Shown in pieces: positions 18,580-30,197 of a stretch of 64,000 bases of DNA. The position numbers were made by a program, and so were the translations under genes. Every line of letters starts with the position of its first letter. Positions within the stretch are counted from its first letter, which is position 1. The notes beneath the pieces were generated by a model that was not told where the DNA came from, searched no databases, and was given only the letters and a program-made list of their open reading frames with translations. This DNA is from Dioscorea cayenensis subsp. rotundata. Lineage: Eukaryota > Streptophyta > Magnoliopsida > Dioscoreales > Dioscoreaceae. The stretch covers positions 186,001 to 250,000 of the forward strand of contig NC_052494.1 in the NCBI RefSeq assembly GCF_009730915.1, in the 5' to 3' direction.

Positions 18580-21554
18580 TAATTTTATTCAATCTCGTTT
18601 GGCCACCCACCTGAATTTGATTGTGCAACCGTCTGCTTATATGCGCGTCACTGTTGGCAACGGCGACGCGCTCTTATGTGGTGGCGAATGTCCAGAGGTG
18701 AAGCTCATCATAGGTGACGCATCATTCACCGTAGATCTGATATTGTTACCGATCTACGGTGCAAATGTTGTGTTGGGCGTCTAGTGGATGAGGTAGTTGG
18801 GCCCGATTCTATTCAACTATGATAAATTGTGGATGGAATTTACACACCAGGGAAATTGCATCAGGTTAAATGGACTCAGCCCAATTCAATATGATGTGGC
18901 GCGTCCAGCTTCAATTCGCAAATCTGGTGCAAATGCATTTCTTCCAATTAACAGTGGAATCCGTTAATACTGACCTAAACCCGAAGATTGGTGCTAGCGC
19001 ACCTGTCGTCTTCCACAACGGCATCTCTTCTTTGCTTCATAAGTTTGGGGTATTTTCAGAATTCCGAAGGGGTTACCGCCAGTCAGCACAAGACCACAGC
19101 ATACCATTATTACCCCGAGTTGCACCTGTGAATGTCCAATCATATCGGTATCCTCATTTCTAAAAATCGGAGATCGAAAAGTTGGTAGGGGACATGCTCG
19201 CAGATGGGATCATCCGGCCGAGCACATCCGTTCTTTTCCCAGGTGCCACTCATTAAGAAAAAGGACGATACCTGGCTTTTCTGTGTTGATTACATAGCTT
19301 TAAATGCAGTGACTATTAAAGATCGGTTTCCTATTATGACAGTGGAAGAGCTTTTGGACGAGATCACCGGTGCTCGCATTTTTCCAAGCCGGACCTCCAT
19401 ACGGGGTACCATAAGGTCCGAATCCATCTAAGTGACATTGAGAAGAATGCTTTCCGGACACATGACGGCCACTTTGAATTCCTGGTGATGCCGTTTGGAC
19501 TGTCTTAAGAAAATTTGTATTGATTTTCTTTGATGATATCCTTGTTTACAGTCCCGATTGGGAATCACATCTACAATACCTTCACGAGGTCTTTACCCAA
19601 TTACAGGTTCATCAGCTGTTCGCGAGGCTCTCCAAGTGTGAATTCGGATGCACTACTCTGGGTAACTTAGGCCACATCATTTCTGCCGACGTAGTGGCTA
19701 TCGACCAGGACAAAATCCAAACAATACAGAACTGGCCAATTCCCCATAATGTTAAGATGCTGCGAGGATTCCTTGGGTTGTGCAGATATTACATGAAATT
19801 TGTTCCCTACTATTCCTCCCTTTGCAGCTCCTTTAACAGACCTGCTCCGGAAGGATGCTTTTGTGTGGACAACATCAACTACACAGGCTTTCAAACGATT
19901 ACAGGAGGCGTTGATGCATACCCGAGTTCTTCAATTGCCAGACTTCAACATTCCTTTTATTGTCCAGACTGATGCATCAGGAACAGGGGTGGGTGCGATC
20001 CTGTTATAGAAGGGACATCTAATTGCTTATTTTAGCAAACAATTGAATTCCAGATTGCAAGCATCCTCTACTTATGCCCGTGAAATGTTTGCCATTATGG
20101 AGGCAGTTAAGAAGGGGAGACAGTACCTGTTGGGCCGACGTTTCACTGTTTAAATAGACCATCGGAGTCTCCGTGCTCTGCTTCATCAAACGGTCTAAAC
20201 ACCAGAATAGCAGCGATGACTCTGTAAACTGGTTGGACACGACTTCGATATAGAATATAAATCGGGGGTACTCAATGGCCCTGTTGATGCTTTGTTAAGA
20301 ATGTCTAGTGTATCATGCCATGCCTTGTTATCGGAGACAAGACCTTACCCAATTCTTTGGGATGCTATTCGTGGCGACTATGCTTCTCATAAGGATACAT
20401 TGAAGATGCTATCAGAGGTTACAAGTGATTCAGGACAGCACTCCAACCTCTCCTGTTGGCTGAATTTCACATCACTCCAACGGGAGGGCATGCAATGATA
20501 CAACGGACCTTGTCCAGGATCGCCAGTGTTTTCTTCTGGCCGACATTGAGGGAATTAGTGAAGAATTTTGTATCCAAGTGCACTATTTGTCAGGCCACCA
20601 AACCATTTAATCGGGCACCACAAGGACTTCTACAGCCTCTTTTGATACAGGGACAAATTTGACATTTCCATTTCGATGGATTTTATCACGAGTCTACCAC
20701 AGTCGACTGGAAAGAGGACCATTATGGTGGTCGTTGATAGACTGTCTAAGCACGCTCACTTTTCCGCGTTGGCTTCCTCCTTCACAGCATTGCAAGTGGC
20801 TGAAATTATGATAAGAGATGTTATCAAATTACATGGCATTCTCGCGTAGATTGTGTCCGATCGAGATCCGGTGTTCATGTCTGGATTCTGGCGGGAATTA
20901 TTTCGCCTTCACGATACATTGCTTTCCACGAGTAGTGCTTACCATCCGCAAACGGATGGCCAAACCGAGGTACTCAATAGATACTTGGAGGATTACCTCC
21001 GGTGCTTCACTGGCGACAACCCTCATCAGTGAGCTTGATTCTTGCCATGGGCAGAGTGGCATTACAACATAGCATGACACTCGGCGATTGGCATGTCTCT
21101 TTTTGAAGCGGTATTCGGTCGCACACCACCATCATTGGTTGATTATTTAACAGGTTCTTCTACAGTGGCTGCTGTGGATGACATCCTCACTTACCGAACT
21201 GACTTGATTGCAACGTTGTGCGCCAATTTATTGCCTGCCTAGTAGCGAATGAAGGATCAAGCAAATGCAGGGAGGACAGACATTCAGTTTAATATTGGTA
21301 ATTGTGTTTGGCTTAAACTGCAGCCGTATAGGCAATCCTCTTTGGCGCGAAGATCCTCCGTTAAATTGTCTCGTTGTTTCTTTGGGCCTTTCCAAGTCCT
21401 GGAGAAATTGGGTGCAGTTGCCTATAGATTAGCACTCCTAGATACAGTTAGACTACATAATGTGTTTCATGTCTCAAAATTAAAGAAGTTTGTGGGAGAT
21501 CCTTCAGCAATGCTAAATCCATTGCTTGACGAATTTTTACATTGGCTGTGCTAA
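18580..21554 (+). pseudogene. gypsy pol (RT, RNase H, integrase), degraded
   Basis: Fragments in several frames follow the gypsy order. RT appears as VPLIKKKDDTW, FRFP-type and MPFGLS blocks and the FFDDILVYS catalytic motif near 19523. About 45 bp are missing between MPFGLS and that motif. RNase H has QTDASGTGVGAIL near 19970, and stops follow at 20007 and 20152. Integrase has an H2C2 finger (GGH...CTICQ) at about 20485-20590, then core DFI near 20675, SDRDP near 20860 and PQTDGQTE near 20950. The C-terminal VWLKLQPYRQ and NVFHVSKLKK blocks end at about 21510. No chromodomain follows. Confidence 0.85.
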
Positions 21555-21559
21555 CAAAG

Positions 21560-22738
21560 TTTCTTTATTCAATATAACCCTTTTTTATTTTTTAATTGTT
21601 AAAATAATTTCACTTGAAATTTTCACAAATATTGTTTCAAAATATCACATCAACCCTAGTCATCAACTAAGTGACGAATGGACATTTTAAAAATAATAAG
21701 ATATTCGCTTTTTTTTTTTTTTTGTCATAAACACCCTTCTCTTTAAAAAAAAATTCAAAAATAAAGTGTTTTTTTAACAATTTTTAAATTATTACTAATT
21801 TTTAAAAAATTATATATTTTTTTCAACCGCATTTATTTTGAAAATATATATTGTTGTTGTTATTATTACTATTACTATTACAATTATTATTATTATTATT
21901 ATTATTATTATCATTATTATTATTATTATTATTATTTATACATCTTATTATTATTAACGTAATAATTATTTAAATAATCACAAAAGTAAAATTTTTTAAA
22001 TCTTTTTGAGTTATTATTAATTTTTAAAATAATAATTATTTTGAAAAATTATTATTATTATTGTTACTATTTTTTATTTTTTATTTTTATTATCATTTTT
22101 ATTATTATTTTGGTTGAATAACTTGTTTATAATTTAAATAACAATAATTATATTCAAGTACAAATAAAAAATGATCAAATACATCCATCATTTTTTTACA
22201 TTATATATTTCTTAATTCTATAATATTTGGGTTATTCGCATAAAAAGCATAAATTAAATGGATCAGATTTTCTATCTATGTGTATAGGTCTACGTCTGAT
22301 CTTTGGTCGGTCCTATAGATGGAACCATCTTTACTCCATGTACAAGTTGCCAAAATAAATAATTTAAAATAATTTAAACCATAAATATATTTTAAAAAAC
22401 ATGCAAAATAACTCATATTTTACTAATAATAATGTTACTATTTTAATATAATTGTGATTTTACAAATATATACATGTTGAAAGGTATTATAATTTATAAA
22501 AAAAAATGCCTTATGAAAGGAAGATGTAAACAACAATAATAATAATGACACATTTTTTCCAAATTAAATGCGGTTGAAAAAATAACTTTTTAAAAGAATT
22601 AATAATAACTCAAAATTATTTAAAAAGGTAAAAAAATATTTTACTTTTGTAATTGTTTTTAAAGAGAAAGGAGTTTATGAAAAAAAATCAGTGTATTAGT
22701 TATTTTAAAAGATCCACACATAAGTAATGACTAGATTT
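21560..22738. mobile_element. long-TIR (fold-back) element, main part
   Basis: The left arm 21560-21840 is inverted at 22540-22738 and continues across the LINE to 29571-29675. Shared landmarks are TTTTCAACCGCATTTA, AACNCCTTTCTCTTTAAA, CTAGTCAT and, beyond the LINE, GTTTCAAAA and AAAATAATT. The interior is AT-rich with ATT/TTA microsatellite runs (about 21855-21935) and no coding capacity. Terminal bases and the target duplication are not resolved because the outer ends are AT-rich. Confidence 0.78.
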
Positions 22739-22802
22739 ATTTTTTTTTTTTTGTTGAAAAGGTGGATAAACCATTTCGATTGAAATAAAAGTAAATAATA
22801 TG

Positions 22803-22930
22803 GACACCAACAAAAGACCAACAAAACGCTCACACCACCGGAAGTGATACAAGAGCTGAGGCACGAACACGGACACCTAACAAGATCAACAAAAAAATGC
22901 TCACACCACCAGAAGTGAAACAAGAGCTGA
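22803..22930 (-). repeat. duplicated unit in the LINE 3' UTR
   Basis: Two units of about 60 bp with a period of about 69 bp (22803-22859 and 22872-22930) share CTCACACCACC, GAAGTGA and CAAGAGCTGA. They lie between the ORF2 stop and the poly(A) tail. Confidence 0.8.
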
Positions 22931-22987
22931 CAAAACAGACCACCTGAGGATAAAGGTCATCCTCCGGACCACAACACAGGAACTGAT

Positions 22988-25900
22988 CTACTCCTCAGTA
23001 TGCTCAAGTGCCTCCTCGGCAGTAGCCGCCTCACTGTTCATCTGTCTCTCCGGACCAACGAACTCAAGGCTACGCCTGACCGCAGTCACGGTATCTGCCA
23101 TCTTCGTCTTAGCGTTATCTGCAAGAGCATCGAGCCAAGATAGAATCATATGATTAATACTTACAAACGTGCAGTGTGCAGAGAGAATTTTAGCATTAAA
23201 AATTCTATCGTTGCGTGCTAGCCAGATAGACCAAACTAACGCCTTAATCACTAGGTCCACAGAGTGACGAAGAACCGGTCTCATCGAACCTCGCCAGTCT
23301 AGCCAAAGATCCCTAATAGAAATCGGGGTTCAGGCAAATGCAGCATCCTGCACAAGGAACCCCACACCTCCCTAGCATATGAACACTGAAGAAACAGGTG
23401 ATCGACAGATTCAATACCAGCATGGCACAAGACACATGTAGCAGTTGGGAGGGTGTTACATTGCCTGTTCGCCAAGTTTTCTAATGATAGTATGCGGTTC
23501 TTCCAGACCAACCAGTTGAACATATTAATCTTTTTGGGACATGTGCTCTTCCAAAAGAATTTTTATAATTCACACCTCAAGCCCCCGTCGTTCATGAAAT
23601 TGTAGAGCGATTTCACCGAGAACACACCGTTGCCAATAAGAGACCATCTCTTTATATCCTTCTCCTCTGTCCCATTTGACCTCCATTTTTCCCGAGTTTG
23701 TATAATATACTCCTCGCAAAAAGGCTGCTCCTCCAGTAGGTGACCCAACTCATTAAACGTCGCATTCTGCCGAGCACTCAGGCTAAAAAGTTCAGGCCAA
23801 ATATACATAGGAGCCCTGCCCATGCACCATCTGTCTTTCCAAAAAAGGGTTTCAGTACCGGAATTAACAACACTATCAATACAGCATCGCATGGGAGGGA
23901 GCACACTCAACACACCTCTCCAGAAAAATGAAATCCTCCCCCGAGTGTGCGGGAACAAGTTCCAATTCAAATTTCCGTAGTTAAACCGAATCACCTCAGA
24001 CCCTTCCCAATTAAGGTTAGTCAAGAGTTTCCACCACCATTTCCCTAACAGCGCCTGGTTGAAATTATGCAGGTCCAAGATACCCCAACCACCTTGTTCC
24101 CGGGAGCGGCATAAGATCTTCCAGCTCACTAATCTACACCCTGGCTTGTCAATATCCGGCCCCGACCATAGAAAGTCCATGCGAACCCTATAAATGGCTT
24201 TTATGACCCAAAGAGGTAAACGGAACATAGACATCCAATACGTTGGAATTGCAGAAAAAACTGAATTCACCAACGTAAGCCGACCTCCGAGAGAAAGCTG
24301 TCTACACTTCCAGGAGGACAAACGATGACGCACTTTCGCAATGAGCCCCTCCCAGTCTTGCTTGCGCGGTCTTCCCCCAGAGATAGGAATGCCCAAGAAC
24401 GTTACCGGAAGAAGCCTAGTTGCGCAGTTTAAGCTTAAAACCGCTGTTTCCTCAGGAACCACACCCGAGCAGACCGAGAACAGACATGTCTTGGAAAAAT
24501 TTACCTGGAAGCCGGACATACCCTCAAAGATATACAAAATGAGTTTCACAATTCTGAGATCCTCTAGACCACCTGAGGTCAAAATAAGCAAGTCATCCGC
24601 ATAATGGAGGTTACATCTGGTTTTAAAGGAACCCAAAGGCACTCCCACCAGTACCTTAGATTCCAGGGCATGGTTAAACATCAAACTGAGCGCATCAGTG
24701 ACCAGAATGAACAACAATGGAGATAAAGGATCCCCCTGACGCAATCCTTTGTGATAGCGGATATAACCATTCGGCGACCCATTAACCAAGACATTAGCTT
24801 TGGTAGAAGAGAGAATATTTTCAATCCAGCCCAGCCACTTGTCCCCGAAACCCCTGGCCTTGAGAAGTTCTAGAAGGAATTCCCAATCCACAAGGTCGAA
24901 AGCTTTAGCAAAGTCAACTTTCAGGATATACCCAGGCAGTCTTCTCCTCTTCATACTAAAAATCAGTTCCTTCGTAGTAGCCACATTATCCAGAATGCAA
25001 CGACCTTTCAAAAAGGCTGATTGAGCATGGTCCACCAGCTTATCCATAACTTTTCCCAACAGAGTGGCCAAAATCTTGGAAAGAATTTTGAGTGACGAGT
25101 TGATCAGACTGATAGGTCTATAGTCCCCAGGATGTTCCGGCGACTCCATCTTGGGAATGAGCGCAATGTTCGCCCAATTAATCATTTCCAAGTTAGCTCT
25201 ACCATAATAAAAATCTCACAAAGTTTAAAAATGTCCTCCTTAACAGTCTCCCACGATTGTTTGAAGAACAAGATTGGGAACCCATCCGGTCTAGGAGCTT
25301 CATCCCCCCCTAAACTGAATACCGCCTCTTTGATCTCATCCCTAGTGAAAGGGTGATCCAAATTGCCCAGATCCACCTGCTGCTTGAGTGACAAAAGCTT
25401 GGGAAGATCCACTTTGAAATGTGATGACCGCCTACTACCAAACTGCTGTTGAAAACGAGACACGAAAATCCTCCCAATTCCTCTCGGATCCGAAACTAAT
25501 CTTCCATCCTGACTTAGACCAGGAATCAGATTCCTGCATTTTCTTCCGTTTGCCACCGCATGAAAAAATTTCGTATTACCATCACCTTCTTTTAACCACT
25601 GGAGCCTGGATCTTTGGCGATAGTAAATTTCCTCTTGTTTACGAATATTCTCACGCGATTTCAAGAGGTGTTGCTCGGAGGCAACTTCATTAGACAAAAG
25701 ACACCTGGATTCCTTAATGATGTCCAAGCTCTCCAACTCTTGTAACAAATTCAACTTTTTGAGTTTGATAGACCCAAAACTCTCCTTAGCCCACTCCCTT
25801 AGCCGCTCTCTAAGCCCTGCCAGCTTTTTAGAAATCACAAAGGCCCCACAACCCGTAGGAGTCATGTCTTCCCACCACAGCTGAATCATCTCCTGGAACC

Positions 25901-26663
25901 CATCAGTTGTAACCCAAACTTCCTCAAACCTGAATGTCCTAGGCGAAGAGAAATGATCCCCCAGTTCGAGTCTAATTGGAACATGGTCTGAACCCAGCCT
26001 TGGGAGGCTTTTTTGCAGCATACGAGGAAACCTGTCAGACCAAGGGCAATTCACCAGGAAACAATCCAACTTCACCCAAATTGGGTCCAATTGCCCATTT
26101 GTCCAAGAGAATCTCCTACCAACCGCTGGTGGTTCACATAACTGCAAGTCTCATTTAAACCGGTTCACATTGCAAATCTCTTGGAGGTTATGAGCTCCCG
26201 AAGGTTTGTCCTCAACCGAGAAAATGGCGTTGAAATCACCACAAATAACCCAAGGTATAAGCGGATCACCCCCACAACTCCGCAGTTCCTCCCAGAAACT
26301 ACGTTTAAGAGTTCTCACCATAGGACCATAAACCGAAGTACACCGCCAAATGAAATTATCCCGCTTGTCACGGAACTCCACAGTCAGACTAAAAACCCCC
26401 ACCTTTTCCAGCTTTCCAACCAAGTTGACACCGCTCCACCCTATGATCATACCTCTAGCCGTCCCCTTAGCTGGAGCGAAGACGAACTGATCCAGTTTAG
26501 GACCCCCTATCTCTCTCCACGTAGATTGGGAGATCGATTCTAATTTGGACTCTTGCAAACAACACACCTCAACAAAATGGAGAGAAAGGAAATCTTTGAC
26601 AAGAAATCGTTTTGCAGGTCTCCCCAACCCCCTAACATTCCAGGTGATAATATTCATGAACAC
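22988..26663 (-). pseudogene. LINE ORF2 (APE-type endonuclease and reverse transcriptase)
   Basis: Starts at ATG 26663 with the endonuclease motif WNVRGLGRP, then LQESK, VYGP, GDFNAIF and SDHVPI. A TGA at 26151-26153 interrupts the frame, which continues to 25182. One base is missing in a T-run near 25208, and the RT frame resumes: WANIALIPK, YRPISLIN, AFLKGRCILDN, DFAKAFD, GLRQGDPLSPLLF and the catalytic YADD near 24590. The frame breaks again at about 23563 and about 23300. The C-terminus carries a zf-RVT motif CVLCHAGIESVDHLFLQC near 23420. Stops and indels make the enzyme dead. Confidence 0.9.
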
Positions 26664-29510
26664 TTTTCAGACACGCGGACCTCAACAGAGGTCTCCGCCT
26701 GACCAAGCACCTGAGAGGAACGGGCTATTTCTAATGAACGCATACTATTCAAGCAATCGCTAGCCGATTCAGTGAAAACAACACCACAATCATTATAGTA
26801 GCTAGACAATTGTGCATTAGACCAATATGATAAAAGGAGAGGTTTGGAAAAAGTACCTTTTGAAGATCCATCTTGTACCAATTTCTTATTAGTTGATCTC
26901 GGCGGTTCGGGAATGAAACCAGCCTCTTCGGTAAATCTTGACAACAGTTTCTTTTGCCTTTCGCTTCTCCTTGAGATCTTCGGGGGATCAAGACTGCCCA
27001 CCATGCTACTACCTTGAAACCCCGTCAAGAGTTCCCGAAGGTTTCTTTCAAATTCAGAAGCCGAGTCATCTGAATCCCCTTCTAGATCAGAAGAGATAAT
27101 ATCTGCAGACCGCGAGTCCCCTAGATTCGGATCACTTGGCACGGCAACCGATGCCACCCTCGTACCAACATTCCCAAGAAAAAGAGCCCACACTCCTTTA
27201 GAGAATTTTCCATGTAAAACCTGCTGGCGGCATCGCTTCTGGTTTCACTAAAATGTCTTCAAAATTCACCTGAGATGAGATAACAATATCTCCAAGGCCA
27301 GCCACCCTAATAGGTTCCGGTCCAGATTTTGAGTGATCCCCATCTGTGCCCCCCTAGTTCATGGGCCACTTTAGGCCCCATAAGGACAGAAGGCGCTTGC
27401 AAAGCCGAATGTACCTCCCAAAGCAATGGATCCTCAAACCTACTTTCCTCACCAGCATACAAAGTGTCCAAACCCCGGCCCAATTGATGACCGACTACCT
27501 CAGCAACCGGATCCAATTTGGGCCCACCTGGAGATACATATGAGTACACCCTCTTTTGGACCATCACAGGCCCAGAGGATCCACCAGCCTCCCCTGGCCC
27601 ATCCAAGATCTCAGCTTGGCCCACTAGCGGCCCAGATTTTCCCATTACATACCCAGCATTAAACACCTACGCTGGTTAACTCAAACCATGATTCACATGG
27701 CGTGCCGCCTCAGACCCCAACAACCCCATTCCCAACGTTTAAAACCCTGGTATTAACCGACCCAGCAACCTCATACCCAACATTCTCCTGGATCACGACA
27801 TCCTCAACCTCTCCTATCATGACACATGAAGCACCCTGCCCAGTAACATGCGACGCTGGTGTGCGAACCCTCCATCGCTGGACACGTTTGTCCATCGAGC
27901 CCTGCACCTTCGCCTTGTCTCTATCATTCACCCTAACTCTCTCGGATATCTGAGCCACCCCCTGAGACCCCGGTAGAGCGCATGAACCATCGGTCCGACC
28001 CTGGTTAACCACAGGTCTGGGACCTCCCCTCGTCTAGCCACCACGGGAGCAACGCTCAACCGGCGGTAACCCCTGCTGCGTAAAGCCAGACTCCTCACTG
28101 TGGGAGCATCGCTCAACCACCGACGCCTGGGATGGAAGAGAAACCCCGTCCCCTCGACTCGCCATCTCGCCTTTCTAGAGAATGATGACACCACTATCGG
28201 GCACCGCCGTGATGCGCCGTTGCTCCTCAACTCCACCCCAAGCTCAGGAGTCAAATCCCTTGCCGAACATCCCCTCCCTGCTGCCCCGCCAGGTCATCGT
28301 CCTCGGGTTGCTTGCCTTTCTCAACCCTAGAGACCAAGTGTGTGAACCGTTGCACCGCCGGTTGCCCGCCTTCCTCCTCAGATGCCGCCTTCAGGACATA
28401 CCTCCGCACTCCCCGATCAAAAACTGGGAAGGATCCTCGCTCCTCGGTGATCAGGACCAGGTACCTCCGCATCCCGAATGAAAAATCCTGTTCAAGCGGA
28501 AGCACTGCTCCCCTCCGACGCCTCGCCAGAACCGTCACGAACCGTGTGTGGCTCCGTCATCTTGGACAGTGCAATTAGCTCCCCTACCGGACGCAACACA
28601 CGTTCAATGACACTCCAGCACCAACCGTGTAAAGGAAGGTTCTAGATCTTAACCCATTGTCCATCCCCGTCAGCCCGACCCAATGCCCCGAGTTCCGCCA
28701 TCCAGTGAGCAAGGTTCACCGTGCACTTACCGTCCTTGATCATAACATCAAACGTTCCTAGTTTCACCACTTCCCTCATTTTATTCCGGTTCTCGAACGG
28801 GATTAGAAATGAAGATTCATTCAGCGGCACGATAGGACCCGCTATCTTGGTGGCAATGACTGACGGCATGACCTCCAGCACACTCCCCTCGTTAACGTTC
28901 CCTCGAACCAAGGAAAGGACCGTGACTTTGGCCAGCTCTTCCCTCAGCTCGTAGCTCTCCGGCGAGAGAGAAAGGGAAAGAGACGCATGGTTACCCACTT
29001 GTTTAGTCCCTCCTGATTGCACCTTTTGCGTAACAGACACCCCGTCTAGGTTATCTTCCACGTTCTTTCCCAACCCTGGAGAATCAGCCTTACTTCTCGC
29101 TAGTTTCGATCTCACATGAAGCCTGCGCCTTCTCAGACTTCTCCTGTCTTCCACCGGGCACCGCGCAGCAACATGACCCACTCCCGAGCATCTAAGGCAC
29201 ACAACTTGGTGCCGGCATTCTGATGTAGCATGAGAAGTTCGGAAGCACCAGCCACAGGCGCCCTCACACGGAGACCTCGGACGCTTCGCACCCACCTTCA
29301 CGTTCCGGTCCATGTTCTGCAAGGTCCCTCTCTTCGAAGTCGTGGAGCGTTCCTTCGAAGAAGACGAATGACTATTTGAGCGTACGACAATCCAGCCTTA
29401 GTTATCTGGTCTCCGCCCGGCGTCTTCCCCCTCCCGCTCTTTGTCGCCTCCGCGCTGTCCTCCTTACTAATAGGCCGCCCACCAGGATCGTCGCTCCACA
29501 GGTCGGTCAA
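26654..29510 (-). pseudogene. LINE ORF1 (nucleic-acid-binding, zinc-knuckle protein)
   Basis: Begins near ATG 29510. A frameshift near 29300-29330 leads into a frame with two tandem CCHC knuckles, CGWCFRTSHATSEC and CLRCSGVGHVAARC (about 29185-29260). Next comes the conserved plant LINE block WVKI-NLPLHGW, interrupted by TAG at about 28639-28641. Weaker coding continues through several frames to a last open stretch 27193-26654, which ends 8-10 bp inside the ORF2 start. Family ORF1 proteins coat the element RNA. Both strands are open over parts of this region because of GC-rich composition; only the minus strand shows protein-family signals. Confidence 0.75.
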
Positions 29511-29570
29511 CAGGCTTCACTTTCGCATCGTCGCTCCACATTTCATTTTTTCCACCTAATGACTAGATTT

Positions 29571-29675
29571 GATACGTTGTTTTGAAACTATATTAATAAA
29601 TAAATTTCATACGGAATTATTTTGATAATTAAAAAAATGACAGCTATATTAAAAAAAGCTCTTTTATTTTTATTT
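29571..29675. repeat. outer end of the long-TIR element, displaced by the LINE
   Basis: Reverse-complemented, this matches the left outer arm at about 21560-21665 (GTTTCAAAA, GAAATTT, TCAAAATAATT). It is the continuation of the right arm that ends at 22738, moved 6.8 kb away by the LINE insertion. Confidence 0.7.
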
Positions 29676-30197
29676 TATTTTATTTGTGTGACAAGGGGAT
29701 AAACATCTGGATTACTTAAAGAGTGTGGGTGATGGATCCATAATTTTCATGGAGTTAATTCTTCTGCATAAGTTCGAACTCTCATCATCTATTTCTTTCC
29801 TATGGACCGGATGGCTTTGGCCGAAGTTTTCATAATTTCGTACTAGATTGTGACCTGAGCTTGACACATGTATAAAAATTTAATGAGAGTCTATTTCGTG
29901 GAACGAAAAATCCAGCTCTTTTTTCAGTATTCTCTCATTAATCTGTGTCTCACTCGGCGGGTATTGATCACAAGATGAGCTATCATCTGCGAATTTTCTA
30001 TTCCACCAATTGATCAGATCCACTCAAATAAGAATTAAGTTTCTGAATTAAACTCAATTTTTCTCAGTCACACATTAATGAAATTATTTTCTTTCCTTGT
30101 GATGTTGCATGAGAAGAAATGTCACACTAAAATTTGCATTTCAGCCTACTTAATTGATCTTTGTATTTTCTGTTTGGCTGATGACTGATGAGAGAAG
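29676..30197. other. upstream region of the lectin receptor kinase
   Basis: Noncoding, moderately AT-rich. It includes the presumed promoter and leader of the receptor kinase. No clear TATA box can be assigned, and no repeats were recognised. Confidence 0.4.

Larger units (their letters stand above)
15548..21554 (+). mobile_element. decayed Ty3/gypsy retrotransposon, 3' end missing
   Basis: The order 5' LTR, primer-binding site, gag with zinc knuckle, protease, RT, RNase H, integrase is preserved on the plus strand, which is the Ty3/gypsy order. The C-terminal integrase region ends near 21510 with no chromodomain, purine tract or 3' LTR, so the 3' end has been lost. A hAT-like element sits inside gag. 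Numerous stops and frameshifts are present. The left boundary is inferred from loss of flank similarity and is uncertain by about 130 bp. Confidence 0.85.
22739..29556 (-). mobile_element. near-full-length L1-type LINE with 14-bp target duplication
   Basis: A 6.8-kb non-LTR element on the minus strand, bounded by TAATGACTAGATTT at 22725-22738 and 29557-29570 (identical 14 bp). Its 3' poly(A) tail shows as poly(T) at 22740-22752. It contains ORF1 with zinc knuckles and ORF2 with endonuclease, RT and a C-terminal zinc motif. The target lies in the right arm of the long-TIR element, so it is younger than that element. Several stops and frameshifts make it inactive. Confidence 0.94.

Noticed and set aside
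27361-28578. Long plus-strand open frames opposite LINE ORF1
   Set aside because: They have Pro/Ser/Arg-rich low-complexity products with no family signal, while the minus strand shows the LINE ORF1 block and zinc knuckles. They are shadows of a GC-rich antisense coding region.
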